Below are positions 50,995 through 60,090 of a stretch of 64,000 nucleotides of DNA, one piece after another (positions within the stretch are counted from its first letter, which is position 1; each line of letters begins with the position of its first letter). Below the pieces are notes generated by a model. That model saw only the letters and a list, made by a program, of their open reading frames with translations, was not told the origin of the DNA and searched no databases. The translations under genes and the position numbers were made by a program. Source of the DNA: Duganella rivi (GTDB lineage: Bacteria; Pseudomonadota; Gammaproteobacteria; Burkholderiales; Burkholderiaceae_D); the NCBI RefSeq assembly GCF_009857435.1, contig NZ_WWCK01000007.1, forward strand, positions 248,001 through 312,000. Direction: 5' to 3'.

Positions 50995-53973
50995 TTGCCG
51001 CCGCTTACCGTGAGCAATTGCCGTTCTATCCTCCGCGCCCTGGCCCTTGGCCTGTTGCTGCTGTCCCCCGTGGACAGCCGGGCTGCCACGCCTGCGCCCT
51101 TGCTGTCCGACTTCACGCACACCGCCTGGAACCGCCTGCAGGATGCGCCGGTCGATGTGCTGAAAATTACCCAGACCACCGATGGCTGGCTGTGGGTGGC
51201 CACGGCCACCGGGCTGTATCGCTTTGACGGCGTGCACTTTGAAAAAGTCGACAGCGTGTACGGCCAGCGGCTCGATTCCAGCAACGTCATCGGCCTGACG
51301 GCGGACAGCAAGCAGGGGCTATGGGTCGGCTATCGGCTGGGCGGCGTGACCTTGTTTCGTCCCGGCGGCAGCCGTTCCTTCGGCGAGGCGGAGGGCTTGC
51401 CTACCGGCGGCGTGATTCACATCGAGGCGGCCAGCGAGGGCGAGGTGTGGGTCGGCACGCGCGACGGCGTCGCCTGGCTGGCGCCGGGCGCCAAGCGTTT
51501 CAAGGTGCTGGGCAACGAAGTCGGCTTGCCGGAAAAGTTTGTCTACCAAATCCTGCTGGCGCGCGACGGCACGCAGTGGGTCGCCTCGCTGCAAGGGCTG
51601 TTCTTCCGCAAGCCGGGACAGCAGCGCTTCACGCAGGCATGGCCGCGCGTGACCTTGCTGGCCGTGGCCGAGGCGCCGGACGGCACCATCTGGGCGCGGG
51701 ACAAGCAGTACCAGTACCTGCGGGTGCGCACCAGCGCGCCGCCGGACGGCCAGCCGGTCAAGCCCGATTTTCCGGGCATGGGCATGCGCTTCGGCAGCGA
51801 CCACACCATGTGGGTGCTGCACCCTGACGGCGTCGAGCGCCGCTTCGGCAACAACGGCGTCGGCTACCCGAATCAGCGGCTGACGCAAAACCTCGGCATG
51901 AGCGGCCCGCAGGCGCAGTGCTTCTTTGAAGACCGCGAGGGCGATATCTGGATCGGCACCGCGCTGGGCATCGACCGCATCCGCAGCAACCGCTTGCGTC
52001 CGCTGGTGCTGGACAAGCCGCTGGAAGCGCCGGGCATCGCACTGGCGCCAAACGCCTCCATGCTGGTCGGCGACCGCGCCAATGAGCAGATCTTTCGCTA
52101 TGCCGAGCAGGGCATCAGCCGCTTGGGTGTGAAAGGCGCGATCACGGCCAGCTATCGCAGCGCCGAGGACACGCTGTATTTCGGCACCGATAGCGCGGTC
52201 TATGAACTCAAGCCGGATGGCAGGTTGCTGACCACGCCCGCGCCGGCCGAGGTGCACAGCTTTTATCCGCAAGCGATGCTGCGTGACCGGCGCGGCGTGC
52301 TGTGGGTGTCGTTTTCCAGCGGCCCCCTGTTCCGCCTGGTCGGCAAGCAGTGGAGCCGCGCTGACGACGTGGCCCGCTACACCAGCGCATTGACGCTGGC
52401 CATGGCCAGTGACGACACCGGCGCGATCTGGCTGGCGCATGCCAACAACACGGTCACCATCACGGACGACGCGGGCAAACCGGCACGCCAGCTGAACGCA
52501 TCGAACGGCTTGGACATGGGGGCCGTGCTGCAATTAACGCCGGATCACGAGCGCATGTGGCTGGGCGGCGAGCGCGGCGTGATGCTTTACCGCGATGGGC
52601 GCTTGTGGCCGCTGCAAGGCCAGGGCGGGGAATTGTTCAAGGGCGTCTCCGGCCTGGTGAGAACTTCCGGCGGCGACTTGTGGATGCATGGCGCGGACGG
52701 CGTCTACCATATTGCATCGGAGCAGATTGCCGAGTGGCTGGCACATCCTGCGCACACGCCGGCGTTTGAACGTTTCGATGCGCACGACGGCCTGGCCGGC
52801 CACGCCATGCAGCTGCGGCCGATTCCTTCCCTGCTGCGTGCCGATGACGGCCGCTTGTGGTTCACCACCAGCAGCGCGGTGTTTGTGCTGGATCCGGCAC
52901 GCATTCCGCGCAGCCGCATGGCGCCGCCGGTGCTGGTGCGCAGCGTCTCCAGCAACGGCAACAAGCTGCCGGTTTCCGAGCGCGGCCAGGTCAGCTTGCC
53001 CAAGGGCGCCGATGACTTGCACATCGAATTTACCGCGCTGGCAATGCGCATGCCCGAGCGCATCCGCTTCCGCTACCGGCTGGCGGGCGTGGATGCCAAC
53101 TGGCAGGGGCCGACCGAGCGGCGCGAAGCGTTCTACACCAATCTGCAGCCGGGCAGCTATCGTTTCGACGTCAGCGCCGCCAATGAGGACGGCGTGTGGC
53201 AGCCCAGCGTGGTCTCGGTGGCGGTGGAGTTGCCGCCGACCTTTGTGCAGTCCATCTGGTTCAAGATCTTGCTGGCAGCGGCCGCGCTGGCGCTGCTGTA
53301 CGCCGGCCACGTGCTGCGCATCCGCGTACTCACGCAGCGCATGCAGGAGCGGCTGGCCGAGCGCACGCGCATCGCCCGCACCTTGCACGACACGCTGCTG
53401 CAAAGCGTACAGGGCCTGATCCTGTCGTTCCGCGCCCACTTCGAGCTGCTGCCCAAGGATGCCAAGGGCCGCGAGCGCCTCAACCACACGCTGAAAATGG
53501 CCGAGCAGTTGCTGGTGGAAGGACGCAACGAAATCATGGATCTGCGTTCGCCGGCCAGCAGCAGCGCGCTGTTCGATGTGCTGTCGGAATTCGGCCACAC
53601 GCTGACGGCGATGGGCACGCACAAGTTCGAAGCCCGCTTGGCCGGCACCGCGCGGCCGCTGCGCGAAGGCGTCTATGACGAGGCCTACGCGATAGGCCGC
53701 GAGTCGCTGTTCAACGCGGTGCGCTATGCGCAGGCGGATATGATCTCGCTGTCGGTTGAATACGGCCGCAAGGACTTCAATCTCACCATCCGCGACAACG
53801 GCCGCGGCCTGATCGGCGGCGAGGCGGTGCCGGATGACGCGGCTGGGCACTGGGGGCTGAAAGGCATCCTCGAACGCGCCAAGCTGATCGGCGCGGACCT
53901 GCAAGTCACCAGTGAAGCGGGACGCGGCACCAGCATCTCGCTGCGCATCAGGAAGCACCTCGCTTACGCGTAG
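50995..53973 (+). CDS. Two-component sensor kinase with periplasmic propeller (Reg_prop, Y_Y_Y, HisKA_3)
   Basis: About 992 residues. After a signal peptide (ending near DSRAATP) come repeated WVAT/WVGT-type strands that form a seven-bladed-type propeller to about residue 640, then a Y_Y_Y domain (YRLAGVDANW, PGSYRFDVSAAN), one membrane helix near 758-778, the HisKA_3 phosphohistidine H798 in RTLHDTLLQ and an HATPase with RDNGRGL. TTG at 50995 has GGGAG 6 nt upstream; ATG at 50980 is the alternative. It probably senses an external sugar or peptide ligand and signals to the NarL-type regulator upstream. Confidence 0.9.
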   Translation: MPPLTVSNCRSILRALALGLLLLSPVDSRAATPAPLLSDFTHTAWNRLQDAPVDVLKITQTTDGWLWVATATGLYRFDGVHFEKVDSVYGQRLDSSNVIGLTADSKQGLWVGYRLGGVTLFRPGGSRSFGEAEGLPTGGVIHIEAASEGEVWVGTRDGVAWLAPGAKRFKVLGNEVGLPEKFVYQILLARDGTQWVASLQGLFFRKPGQQRFTQAWPRVTLLAVAEAPDGTIWARDKQYQYLRVRTSAPPDGQPVKPDFPGMGMRFGSDHTMWVLHPDGVERRFGNNGVGYPNQRLTQNLGMSGPQAQCFFEDREGDIWIGTALGIDRIRSNRLRPLVLDKPLEAPGIALAPNASMLVGDRANEQIFRYAEQGISRLGVKGAITASYRSAEDTLYFGTDSAVYELKPDGRLLTTPAPAEVHSFYPQAMLRDRRGVLWVSFSSGPLFRLVGKQWSRADDVARYTSALTLAMASDDTGAIWLAHANNTVTITDDAGKPARQLNASNGLDMGAVLQLTPDHERMWLGGERGVMLYRDGRLWPLQGQGGELFKGVSGLVRTSGGDLWMHGADGVYHIASEQIAEWLAHPAHTPAFERFDAHDGLAGHAMQLRPIPSLLRADDGRLWFTTSSAVFVLDPARIPRSRMAPPVLVRSVSSNGNKLPVSERGQVSLPKGADDLHIEFTALAMRMPERIRFRYRLAGVDANWQGPTERREAFYTNLQPGSYRFDVSAANEDGVWQPSVVSVAVELPPTFVQSIWFKILLAAAALALLYAGHVLRIRVLTQRMQERLAERTRIARTLHDTLLQSVQGLILSFRAHFELLPKDAKGRERLNHTLKMAEQLLVEGRNEIMDLRSPASSSALFDVLSEFGHTLTAMGTHKFEARLAGTARPLREGVYDEAYAIGRESLFNAVRYAQADMISLSVEYGRKDFNLTIRDNGRGLIGGEAVPDDAAGHWGLKGILERAKLIGADLQVTSEAGRGTSISLRIRKHLAYA

Positions 53974-54035
53974 TGCTCAAGTCCCGGCGCTTGTATCGTA
54001 TGCTGACCGGTGATGACTCATACCACGCGCATTGC

Positions 54036-54527
54036 TCAATGTGACGTCAGCGTCACGGCTGGAAGCCGGGCTTGCTTGCCATTGAGTTCCACATCTGGCA
54101 GTTGCAGCACCAGGCCGCCAGCTGTCGCCCCTGCAAGGTGGACGATAAAGTTCTGGCGCTTGCCGGGACGCGGGGTTTTGGCTTGCAGTGACCAGCCGCT
54201 GGATTGGCTATTGCCGTCGCTGGAGAGGTCGATCTCGGAATCTGAAGCATCCACCATCAGGCTGGTTCGCGGCTTGTGCTGGAGATCGGTCACTGACACC
54301 ATCGGATGTACGAAGCGGAAGCTGGCGCCTGGCGCGATGACCACGGTGCCGCATACATCGCTTGCACACGGCGCGAGGTAGATGCTGATCGCCTTGCTTT
54401 CGATGTTCAGCTTGGATGAGTCGCTGCTGGTGTTGAATTGCTCGCTGGAGCTGGCGCTCAGCTTGGCGACAGGAGGGGCTGCGCAAGCGCTGAGGGCCAG
54501 CAGTATGAGGAGGCTGAGACCGCGCAT
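54036..54527 (-). CDS. Small predicted lipoprotein, function unknown
   Basis: A 163-residue protein with lipobox LALSAC (Cys near residue 15). The mature part is beta-rich, with two cysteines close together (APCASDVCGTVV) and a Ser/Asp-rich middle. No family recognised. It follows the 329-residue protein gene by 5 bp, so it is the third gene of a three-gene unit. A GTGACG/CGTCAC hairpin (54041-54056) covers its last codons. Confidence 0.72.
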   Translation of the reverse strand: MRGLSLLILLALSACAAPPVAKLSASSSEQFNTSSDSSKLNIESKAISIYLAPCASDVCGTVVIAPGASFRFVHPMVSVTDLQHKPRTSLMVDASDSEIDLSSDGNSQSSGWSLQAKTPRPGKRQNFIVHLAGATAGGLVLQLPDVELNGKQARLPAVTLTSH

Positions 54528-54532
54528 GCAGC

Positions 54533-55522
54533 TTAACCCTGCTTAGCCCAGCGCTGGCAGCCTTCGAGGCTGCGCTGCGGGTTCGGGCCCCACGAGGCGG
54601 GTGCGACCTTGTCGCCGAGCAGATCGAGCTGGGCCAGCAAGGTCGGCTTGTCCTTGGCCAGGCAGGCCATGTAGGCGTAGCGGTTGCGGCGGCCGTCGCT
54701 GGGGTAGCGCGCCAGCATATCCTCGTAGCCTTGCTTCAAGGTCGGCCAGTCGGCGTGGCTGTTCTGGAACAGCGCGTGGCCGAATTCTTCCTCGGCAGCG
54801 GCCGAGTACAAGCGGGCATACATGCCGCTGCCGAATTGCGCCCTGGTTTGCTCGGTGGCCTTGCGGATGAACTTGTCCAGGCGCTTCACGTCGCCGCCCC
54901 ACTTGGGCAGGATGGCGGTGAGCGCGGTGAAGTACAGGCTGGCATCGTCCGGGTTGCGCTGCAAGCCGTCGTTGACGATGTCCCACAGCTGCTTGTCGTC
55001 CCAGTCGGTCGCCTTGGCGATCACCAGCAAGGTGTAGTGGCCATAGCTGTCGCTTAACGCTACCTCGGCATGATCGAGCAAGTACTGGGTGGCGCGCTGT
55101 AGATAGGTTTGAAAATCCTTCCATGCTTCCGGCGGCACGTCCTTGGCAAAGCCGCCGCCACGGTAGGCCCACGCGTGCGCCACCAGCACCCGTGCATACA
55201 GCACGTGGGCCAGCGCCGATTTGGGATAGTCCCTGGCCCATTGCAGTGTCAGCTTCTCAAGCTCTTGCAGGTAGGCCTCCTGGTTGACGGCTTCCTCGTT
55301 GATGACCTCGGTCAGGCCGGTGCGGAACCAGTCGATCTCCGGCACGCCGTCGCTGCCGACGTGGCCGGGCTGGCGCAGCGTGGCGTTCTGCTGTTCCAGC
55401 GCGGCAAAGTCGCCCCACCAAAACGCTTGCGTCGCTTGCTTGCTGATCGGCGATTCGTCGGCGGCGCCCGCCGCGCCGGTCGCGCACAGGAGCAGTGCCG
55501 GCAACAGGTGGCGGAATTTCAT
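54533..55522 (-). CDS. Exported DUF4034-like helical-repeat protein
   Basis: A 329-residue protein with a signal peptide ending near AGAADE. The rest is alpha-helical, rich in Trp and Tyr, with TPR-like spacing (LTLQWARDYPKSALAHVLYARVLVAHAWAYRGGGF; GLQRNPDDASLYFTAL). This resembles DUF4034 proteins, an assignment from memory. Its ATG overlaps the upstream gene's stop as ATGA (55519-55522). Confidence 0.72.
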   Translation of the reverse strand: MKFRHLLPALLLCATGAAGAADESPISKQATQAFWWGDFAALEQQNATLRQPGHVGSDGVPEIDWFRTGLTEVINEEAVNQEAYLQELEKLTLQWARDYPKSALAHVLYARVLVAHAWAYRGGGFAKDVPPEAWKDFQTYLQRATQYLLDHAEVALSDSYGHYTLLVIAKATDWDDKQLWDIVNDGLQRNPDDASLYFTALTAILPKWGGDVKRLDKFIRKATEQTRAQFGSGMYARLYSAAAEEEFGHALFQNSHADWPTLKQGYEDMLARYPSDGRRNRYAYMACLAKDKPTLLAQLDLLGDKVAPASWGPNPQRSLEGCQRWAKQG

Positions 55523-56637
55523 GGCTGCGTGTCCTCCAGTTTCCAGACCAGTTGAACCTTGAACGTTGGATCGGTGGGCAGCCTGCCGTCCATGGCGTAC
55601 TTCAGTGTGGCCGCATCGAACAGCGTTTCAAAGGCCACCGGCCGTGCGCCGCGAATGCCGGGCACGGTCACGGTGCGGCCGACCACGCTGGCTTGCTGCG
55701 GCTTGCCATTCGCATTCAGCTTGAGCTGCACGACGGTGGCGCCGACGGCGTGGAAGCGGCTGGCGATCGGCGGATAGGGAAGCTTGCCATCGGCCGGGGC
55801 GGGAGCCGGCTTGCCGTTGGTGGTGCCGGATTCGAACATGCCGGCGAAGCGCATCTCGGCGCTAATCATGGTGCCGTAGCGGAACGCGCTCAGCGCGACG
55901 GCGGGCGCCACGCCCTGTTGCAGATTGCGCTTGAACCACCACAGGTGCAGCAGGCATTGATCTTCGCGCGCCATGGCGGCGTAGTCTTTCCCCTCGCTCA
56001 GCAGTTGAACCGCGAGTGTGGGCGGCAAGGGCGGCCGGTCTTGCTGCCTGGACGAGAGCAAGGCGAGCGCCGCCTCCTGCGGCAGCGGCTCGGGCCACGC
56101 GGCCGGGGCGGGGCGCGGCTGGCCCCAGTGCGCCAGCAGTTCGCGCTCGGTGGCCAGCATGGCGGGGCGCTGCGCCGCCGGCAATTGCTGGATGCGGGCA
56201 ATGCGGGCGGCATAGTCGGTAAAGTGGCTGTCGCCGTGCAGCTTGCATTGCAGCGGCGAGCCTTTAAGCGCGGCTAGCGTGGCTTGCTCGTAGGCGGCGT
56301 CGCCCGGCTCCAGCTGCCACAAGGCCAACTCGTTCAGCAGCCGTGCCCATAGCGCGAAGAACACCGACCATCGCTCGGCCTGCTTGCCCCCTGTGCTTTG
56401 CAGCGTGCGTTCCTCCTCCATCCACAATGGCAGCAGGGCGTTGATGCGTTCCAGATGGGCGGCGCTGAGCTGGCCGGCGCGGGCGCGCAGGTCGTCGTCC
56501 AGCGGCAGCTCCGGCGCCAGCTCGAACGAGCGGGCCAGGTGGTTGCGCAGGTTTTGCAGCGCGTCCTGGTCTTGCTTATCCGGCGCGGCCGCGACGGCCG
56601 AGGCACAACAGAACAGAAGCGGCAAGCACCAGCGCAT
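55519..56637 (-). CDS. Exported protein with TonB-C-like C-terminus, function unknown
   Basis: A 372-residue protein: signal peptide (ending near AVAAAP), a long helical region with Trp-rich segments and two Cys, and a C-terminal approximately 75 residues (VVQLKLNANGKPQQASVVG ... FDAATLKYAMDGRLP) that reads like the TonB C-terminal fold of energy-transducer proteins. No membrane anchor beyond the signal peptide and no Pro-rich spanning region is present, so it is not a classical TonB. It heads the three-gene unit. Confidence 0.7.
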   Translation of the reverse strand: MRWCLPLLFCCASAVAAAPDKQDQDALQNLRNHLARSFELAPELPLDDDLRARAGQLSAAHLERINALLPLWMEEERTLQSTGGKQAERWSVFFALWARLLNELALWQLEPGDAAYEQATLAALKGSPLQCKLHGDSHFTDYAARIARIQQLPAAQRPAMLATERELLAHWGQPRPAPAAWPEPLPQEAALALLSSRQQDRPPLPPTLAVQLLSEGKDYAAMAREDQCLLHLWWFKRNLQQGVAPAVALSAFRYGTMISAEMRFAGMFESGTTNGKPAPAPADGKLPYPPIASRFHAVGATVVQLKLNANGKPQQASVVGRTVTVPGIRGARPVAFETLFDAATLKYAMDGRLPTDPTFKVQLVWKLEDTQP

Positions 56638-56714
56638 GGCGAACCTTTCTTGTTAGGAATGTTATCAAATTTGATATTAACATTGTTTTTGCCGCCGTCC
56701 GTTAAAATGACGGG

Positions 56715-57554
56715 ATGAACAGTATCTCTACCCCAGAATTCGACGATGTCGACTTTGAACGACGCTTCGGCGGCATCGCGCGCCTGTACGGCGCGCACGC
56801 GCTGGCGCGCTTCCGCACGGCGCACGTGTGCGTGGTGGGCGTGGGCGGCGTCGGCTCGTGGATCGTCGAGGCGCTGGCCCGCAGCGCCATCGGCCAGCTC
56901 ACCTTGATCGACCTCGACAACGTGGCCGAGTCCAACATCAACCGCCAGATCCAGGCCCTGAGCAGCACCGTCGGCATGGCCAAGATTGCCGCGCTGGCCG
57001 AGCGCATTGCCCAGATCAACCCATTCTGCAAGGTCAACCAGGTCGAAGAATTTGTCGAGCCGGACAACCTCGAGCAGATGCTGGGCGCCGGCAACTACGA
57101 CTACCTGATCGACGCCACCGATTCCGTGAAAGCCAAGGCCGCCATGCTGGCCTGGGCGCGCCGCCACGACATGCCGGTGATCACCATCGGCAGCGCCGGC
57201 GGCAAGACCGACGCCGCGCAAATCTCGGTGCGCGACCTGGCCAAGACCGAGCAGGAGCCGCTGCTGAAGAAGGTGCGCAAAATCATGCGCGCCCAGTACG
57301 GATTCCCGCGCGGCGAGAAAACCAAGTTTCACATCGACGCCGTGTTCTCGATGGAGCCGCTGAAATTCCCGGAAACTGGCGAGGTCTGCACGGTCGACGG
57401 CGACGACCGCAGCGGCGGCGTGACCGGCCTCAATTGCGCCGGTTTCGGCTCGGCCATGGTGGTCACCGCCACCTTCGGCATGGTGGCGGCCGGCCACGCG
57501 CTGCGCCGTCTGGCCGACGATGCACTGCCGACAGCGGCCCCGGACGCCGCCTAG
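56715..57554 (+). CDS. tcdA: tRNA threonylcarbamoyladenosine dehydratase TcdA
   Basis: A 279-residue E1-like (ThiF/MoeB fold) ATPase that cyclises t6A37 to ct6A37. VVGVGGVGSWIVEALARS (about residues 40-57) binds ATP, LTLIDLDNVAESNINRQIQAL follows, and DATDSVKAKAAM completes the adenylation site. A TAAAAT -10-like element lies 12 bp before the ATG. It works downstream of the TsaC product encoded at 39.2 kb. Confidence 0.93.
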   Translation: MNSISTPEFDDVDFERRFGGIARLYGAHALARFRTAHVCVVGVGGVGSWIVEALARSAIGQLTLIDLDNVAESNINRQIQALSSTVGMAKIAALAERIAQINPFCKVNQVEEFVEPDNLEQMLGAGNYDYLIDATDSVKAKAAMLAWARRHDMPVITIGSAGGKTDAAQISVRDLAKTEQEPLLKKVRKIMRAQYGFPRGEKTKFHIDAVFSMEPLKFPETGEVCTVDGDDRSGGVTGLNCAGFGSAMVVTATFGMVAAGHALRRLADDALPTAAPDAA

Positions 57555-57601
57555 TTTGCTATCATTCCGAGCTGTCTACAGAACCGATCGAGAGAAACCA
57601 C

Positions 57602-58105
57602 ATGAAGCGTAGTTCCGTTTTCGTTGCAATGTTGTTGGCTGCCGCCGTTGCGCAAGCCCAGACTGCGGCGCCGCAAGCGCCAGCCGAAGCTGCGCCTGCC
57701 GCTGCTCCTGCGGCTGCGCCCGTTGTCGTTGGTTCGGCTACGCCGGGCCCGGCGGCTGAGCAACTGATCGTCACCGACACCGTGGTCGGCACCGGCAAGG
57801 AAGCCACCGTCGGCGCCACCGTCTACATGCACTACACGGGCTGGCTGTACCGTCCGCTGGCCAAGCACATGCACGGCAAAATGTTCGACACCTCGATCGC
57901 GCGCGGCGAGCCGCTCGACTTCGTGCTGGGCGCCGGCCGCGTGATCAAGGGCTGGGATCAGGGCATCAAGGGCATGAAAGTGGGCGGCAAGCGCACCCTG
58001 ATTATCCCGGCCGACCTCGCGTATGGCTCGCGCCCCACACCGGGCGGCAACATCCCGCCAAATTCGGCCCTGATCTTCGACGTAGAACTGGTGGACGTCA
58101 AATAA
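57602..58105 (+). CDS. Exported FKBP-type peptidyl-prolyl isomerase
   Basis: A 167-residue protein: signal peptide (near AVAQAQ), an Ala/Pro-rich spacer (about residues 20-45), then one FKBP domain with MHYTGWLY, KMFDTSIARGEPLDFVLGAGRVIKGWDQGIKGMKVGGKRTL and AYGSRPTPGGNIPPNSALIFDVELV. The active-site aromatic and acidic residues are present. It assists folding in the periplasm. cysK follows 42 bp downstream. Confidence 0.92.
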   Translation: MKRSSVFVAMLLAAAVAQAQTAAPQAPAEAAPAAAPAAAPVVVGSATPGPAAEQLIVTDTVVGTGKEATVGATVYMHYTGWLYRPLAKHMHGKMFDTSIARGEPLDFVLGAGRVIKGWDQGIKGMKVGGKRTLIIPADLAYGSRPTPGGNIPPNSALIFDVELVDVK

Positions 58106-58116
58106 AGGCGTAGACT

Positions 58117-58148
58117 GGAACCTCCGTCCCGAACTCGGAGGTTCTCCA
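58117..58148 (+). promoter_or_regulatory. Hairpin enclosing the cysK ribosome binding site
   Basis: GAACCTCCG (58118-58126) pairs perfectly with CGGAGGTTC (58136-58144) around a 9-nt loop. The 3' arm contains GGAGG (58137-58141), 6 nt before the cysK ATG at 58148, so the stem would hide the ribosome site. It could also act as a weak end for the FKBP transcript, but no T run follows. Confidence 0.7.
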
Positions 58149-59080
58149 TGAAGATTGCCAACGACGTTACCGCGCTGATCGGCCGCACGCCCCTGGTGCG
58201 GCTGAATCGCTTGAACCAGGGCAGCACGGCCCAAATCCTCGCCAAGCTCGAATACTGCAATCCAGCCCATAGCGTGAAAGACCGCATCGGCCTGTCCATG
58301 ATCGAAGCGGCCGAAGCGGCCGGGCAGATCCGTCCCGACACCATCATCCTCGAACCGACCAGCGGCAATACCGGCATCGCGCTGGCGATGGTGTGCGCGG
58401 CGCGCGGCTACCGCTGCACCTTGGTCATGCCGGACACCATGAGCCGCGAGCGGCGCATGTTGCTGCGCGCCTATGGCGCCGAGCTGGTGCTGACGCCGGG
58501 CAGCGAAGGCATGATGGGCGCGATCCGCCGCGCCGACGAACTGGCCGCGTCCGACTCGCGCTACCTGATGCCGCAGCAATTCAACAACCCCGCCAACCCG
58601 GACGTGCACCGGCGCACCACGGCGGAAGAAATCTGGAACGACACCGATGGCCGCGTCGATATCCTGGTGGCCGGCATTGGCACCGGCGGCACCATTACCG
58701 GCGTGGGCGAAGTGATCAAGTCGCGCAAGCCGGAATTCCGCTGCGTGGCGGTAGAGCCGGAAGCGTCGCCGATTTTATCGAAAGGCACCAAGGGGCCGCA
58801 CCCGATCCAGGGCATAGGCGCGGGCTTCGTGCCGGGCGTGCTGAATACCAAAATCTATGACGAGATCGTGTGCGTGTCGAACGACGATGCGTTTGAGACG
58901 GCACGCCGGGCGGCGCGCGAGGAAGGGCTGCTGGTGGGGATATCGTCCGGCGCCGCGCTGTGGGCGGCGCTGCAAGTGGCGCTGCGGCCGGAGAATGCCA
59001 ACAAAATCATCGTGACGGTGATCCCGTCGTTTGGCGAGCGGTATCTGAGTACCGCCCTGTATGCCAACCTGGCGGATTAG
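58148..59080 (+). CDS. cysK: Cysteine synthase (O-acetylserine sulfhydrylase) CysK type
   Basis: A 310-residue PLP enzyme making cysteine from O-acetylserine and sulfide. The PLP lysine is K44 in NPAHSVKDR; EPTSGNTGIAL binds the substrate carboxylate and GIGTGGTITG the PLP phosphate. The length and the C-terminal SGAALWAAL segment favour CysK over CysM. Its end overlaps the converging CDF gene by 4 nt. Confidence 0.93.
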   Translation: MKIANDVTALIGRTPLVRLNRLNQGSTAQILAKLEYCNPAHSVKDRIGLSMIEAAEAAGQIRPDTIILEPTSGNTGIALAMVCAARGYRCTLVMPDTMSRERRMLLRAYGAELVLTPGSEGMMGAIRRADELAASDSRYLMPQQFNNPANPDVHRRTTAEEIWNDTDGRVDILVAGIGTGGTITGVGEVIKSRKPEFRCVAVEPEASPILSKGTKGPHPIQGIGAGFVPGVLNTKIYDEIVCVSNDDAFETARRAAREEGLLVGISSGAALWAALQVALRPENANKIIVTVIPSFGERYLSTALYANLAD

Positions 59081-60090
59081 TGCGCGTGGGCGTGGCCGTG
59101 ATCATGATCGTGGCCATGATCATCGGCTGGCGCTTTTAAACAGCACTCTTGCGCGCTGGCGCCGAGGCGGATTTGCAAGGTGCTGTGCTGGATCGAGAAC
59201 CCCTCGCGCAGCTCCTTGCTGATGGCGTCGATCACCTCATCGCCCGGATAGCCGGACGGCGTGACCAGCTGCGCCGTCAGCGCGTTCTCGGTGGTGCTCA
59301 TGGCCCAGATGTGCAGATCGCAGACCTTGCTCACGCCTGGCTGTTTGCTCAGGAACTGTTCGATCCCGGCGCGGTCGACGTTGTCCGGCACGGCGGCCAG
59401 CATCATGCGCAGCGACTGCTTGAGCAGCGACCACGTGCTGGCCACGATAAAGGCCACGATAATCATGCTGACCAGTGGATCCAGCCAATTCCACGCGGTG
59501 TAGCGCACGATCACGCCGGCCACCAGCACGCCCAGCGAGATCGCGGCGTCGGCCGCCATGTGCAGGTAGGCGCCGCGGATATTGATATCGTCCTTGCTGC
59601 CCGACATAAACAGCCACGCCGAGAAACCGTTAATCAGGATGCCGACGCCGGCCACCACGGACACCGTCAAGCCGGCCACCGGATCCGGGTGCAGCAACTG
59701 CTGCACGGCTTCAAAAGCGATGCCGCCGCAAGCAGCCATCAGCAGCATGGCGTTGAACAGCGCGGCCAGCATCGAGGTGCTGCGCAAGCCGTAGGTGTAT
59801 TGATTGTTCGGCGCGCGCTTGGCGAGAATGGCGGCGCCCCAGGCCAGCATCAGGCCCAGCACGTCGGACAGATTGTGGCCGGCATCGGCCATCAGCGCGG
59901 TGGAGTTGGCGAGGAAGCCGTAGAAAAACTCGATCGCCACAAATGCCGTGTTGAGCACGATGGCGATGGCGAAAGCGCGGCCCATGGTGTTGGGATCGCC
60001 GTGGTGGTGATGGTGTCCGTGGGCATGGCTGTGGCCATGATCGTGCCCGTGATCGTGGTCATGGTGGTGATGATCGTGGTGCTTGCTCAT
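59077..60090 (-). CDS. Cation diffusion facilitator (zinc/cobalt efflux)
   Basis: A 337-residue six-helix CDF transporter with His-rich ends: the first 32 residues are mostly His, Asp and Gly, and the C-terminus repeats HDH/GHAHAH. Helix 2 has the metal site ALMADAGHNLSD and helix 5 has HMAADAAISLGV (HxxxD). The cytoplasmic C-terminal domain (about 205-320) is typical. It exports Zn2+ or similar ions in exchange for protons. It overlaps the ArsR-type regulator upstream by 4 nt. Confidence 0.92.
   Translation of the reverse strand: MSKHHDHHHHDHDHGHDHGHSHAHGHHHHHGDPNTMGRAFAIAIVLNTAFVAIEFFYGFLANSTALMADAGHNLSDVLGLMLAWGAAILAKRAPNNQYTYGLRSTSMLAALFNAMLLMAACGGIAFEAVQQLLHPDPVAGLTVSVVAGVGILINGFSAWLFMSGSKDDINIRGAYLHMAADAAISLGVLVAGVIVRYTAWNWLDPLVSMIIVAFIVASTWSLLKQSLRMMLAAVPDNVDRAGIEQFLSKQPGVSKVCDLHIWAMSTTENALTAQLVTPSGYPGDEVIDAISKELREGFSIQHSTLQIRLGASAQECCLKAPADDHGHDHDHGHAHAH

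Noticed and set aside
54041..54056. GTGACG/CGTCAC hairpin as a terminator between the sensor kinase and the lipoprotein gene
   Set aside because: Only 6 bp, no T run on either strand, and inside coding sequence.
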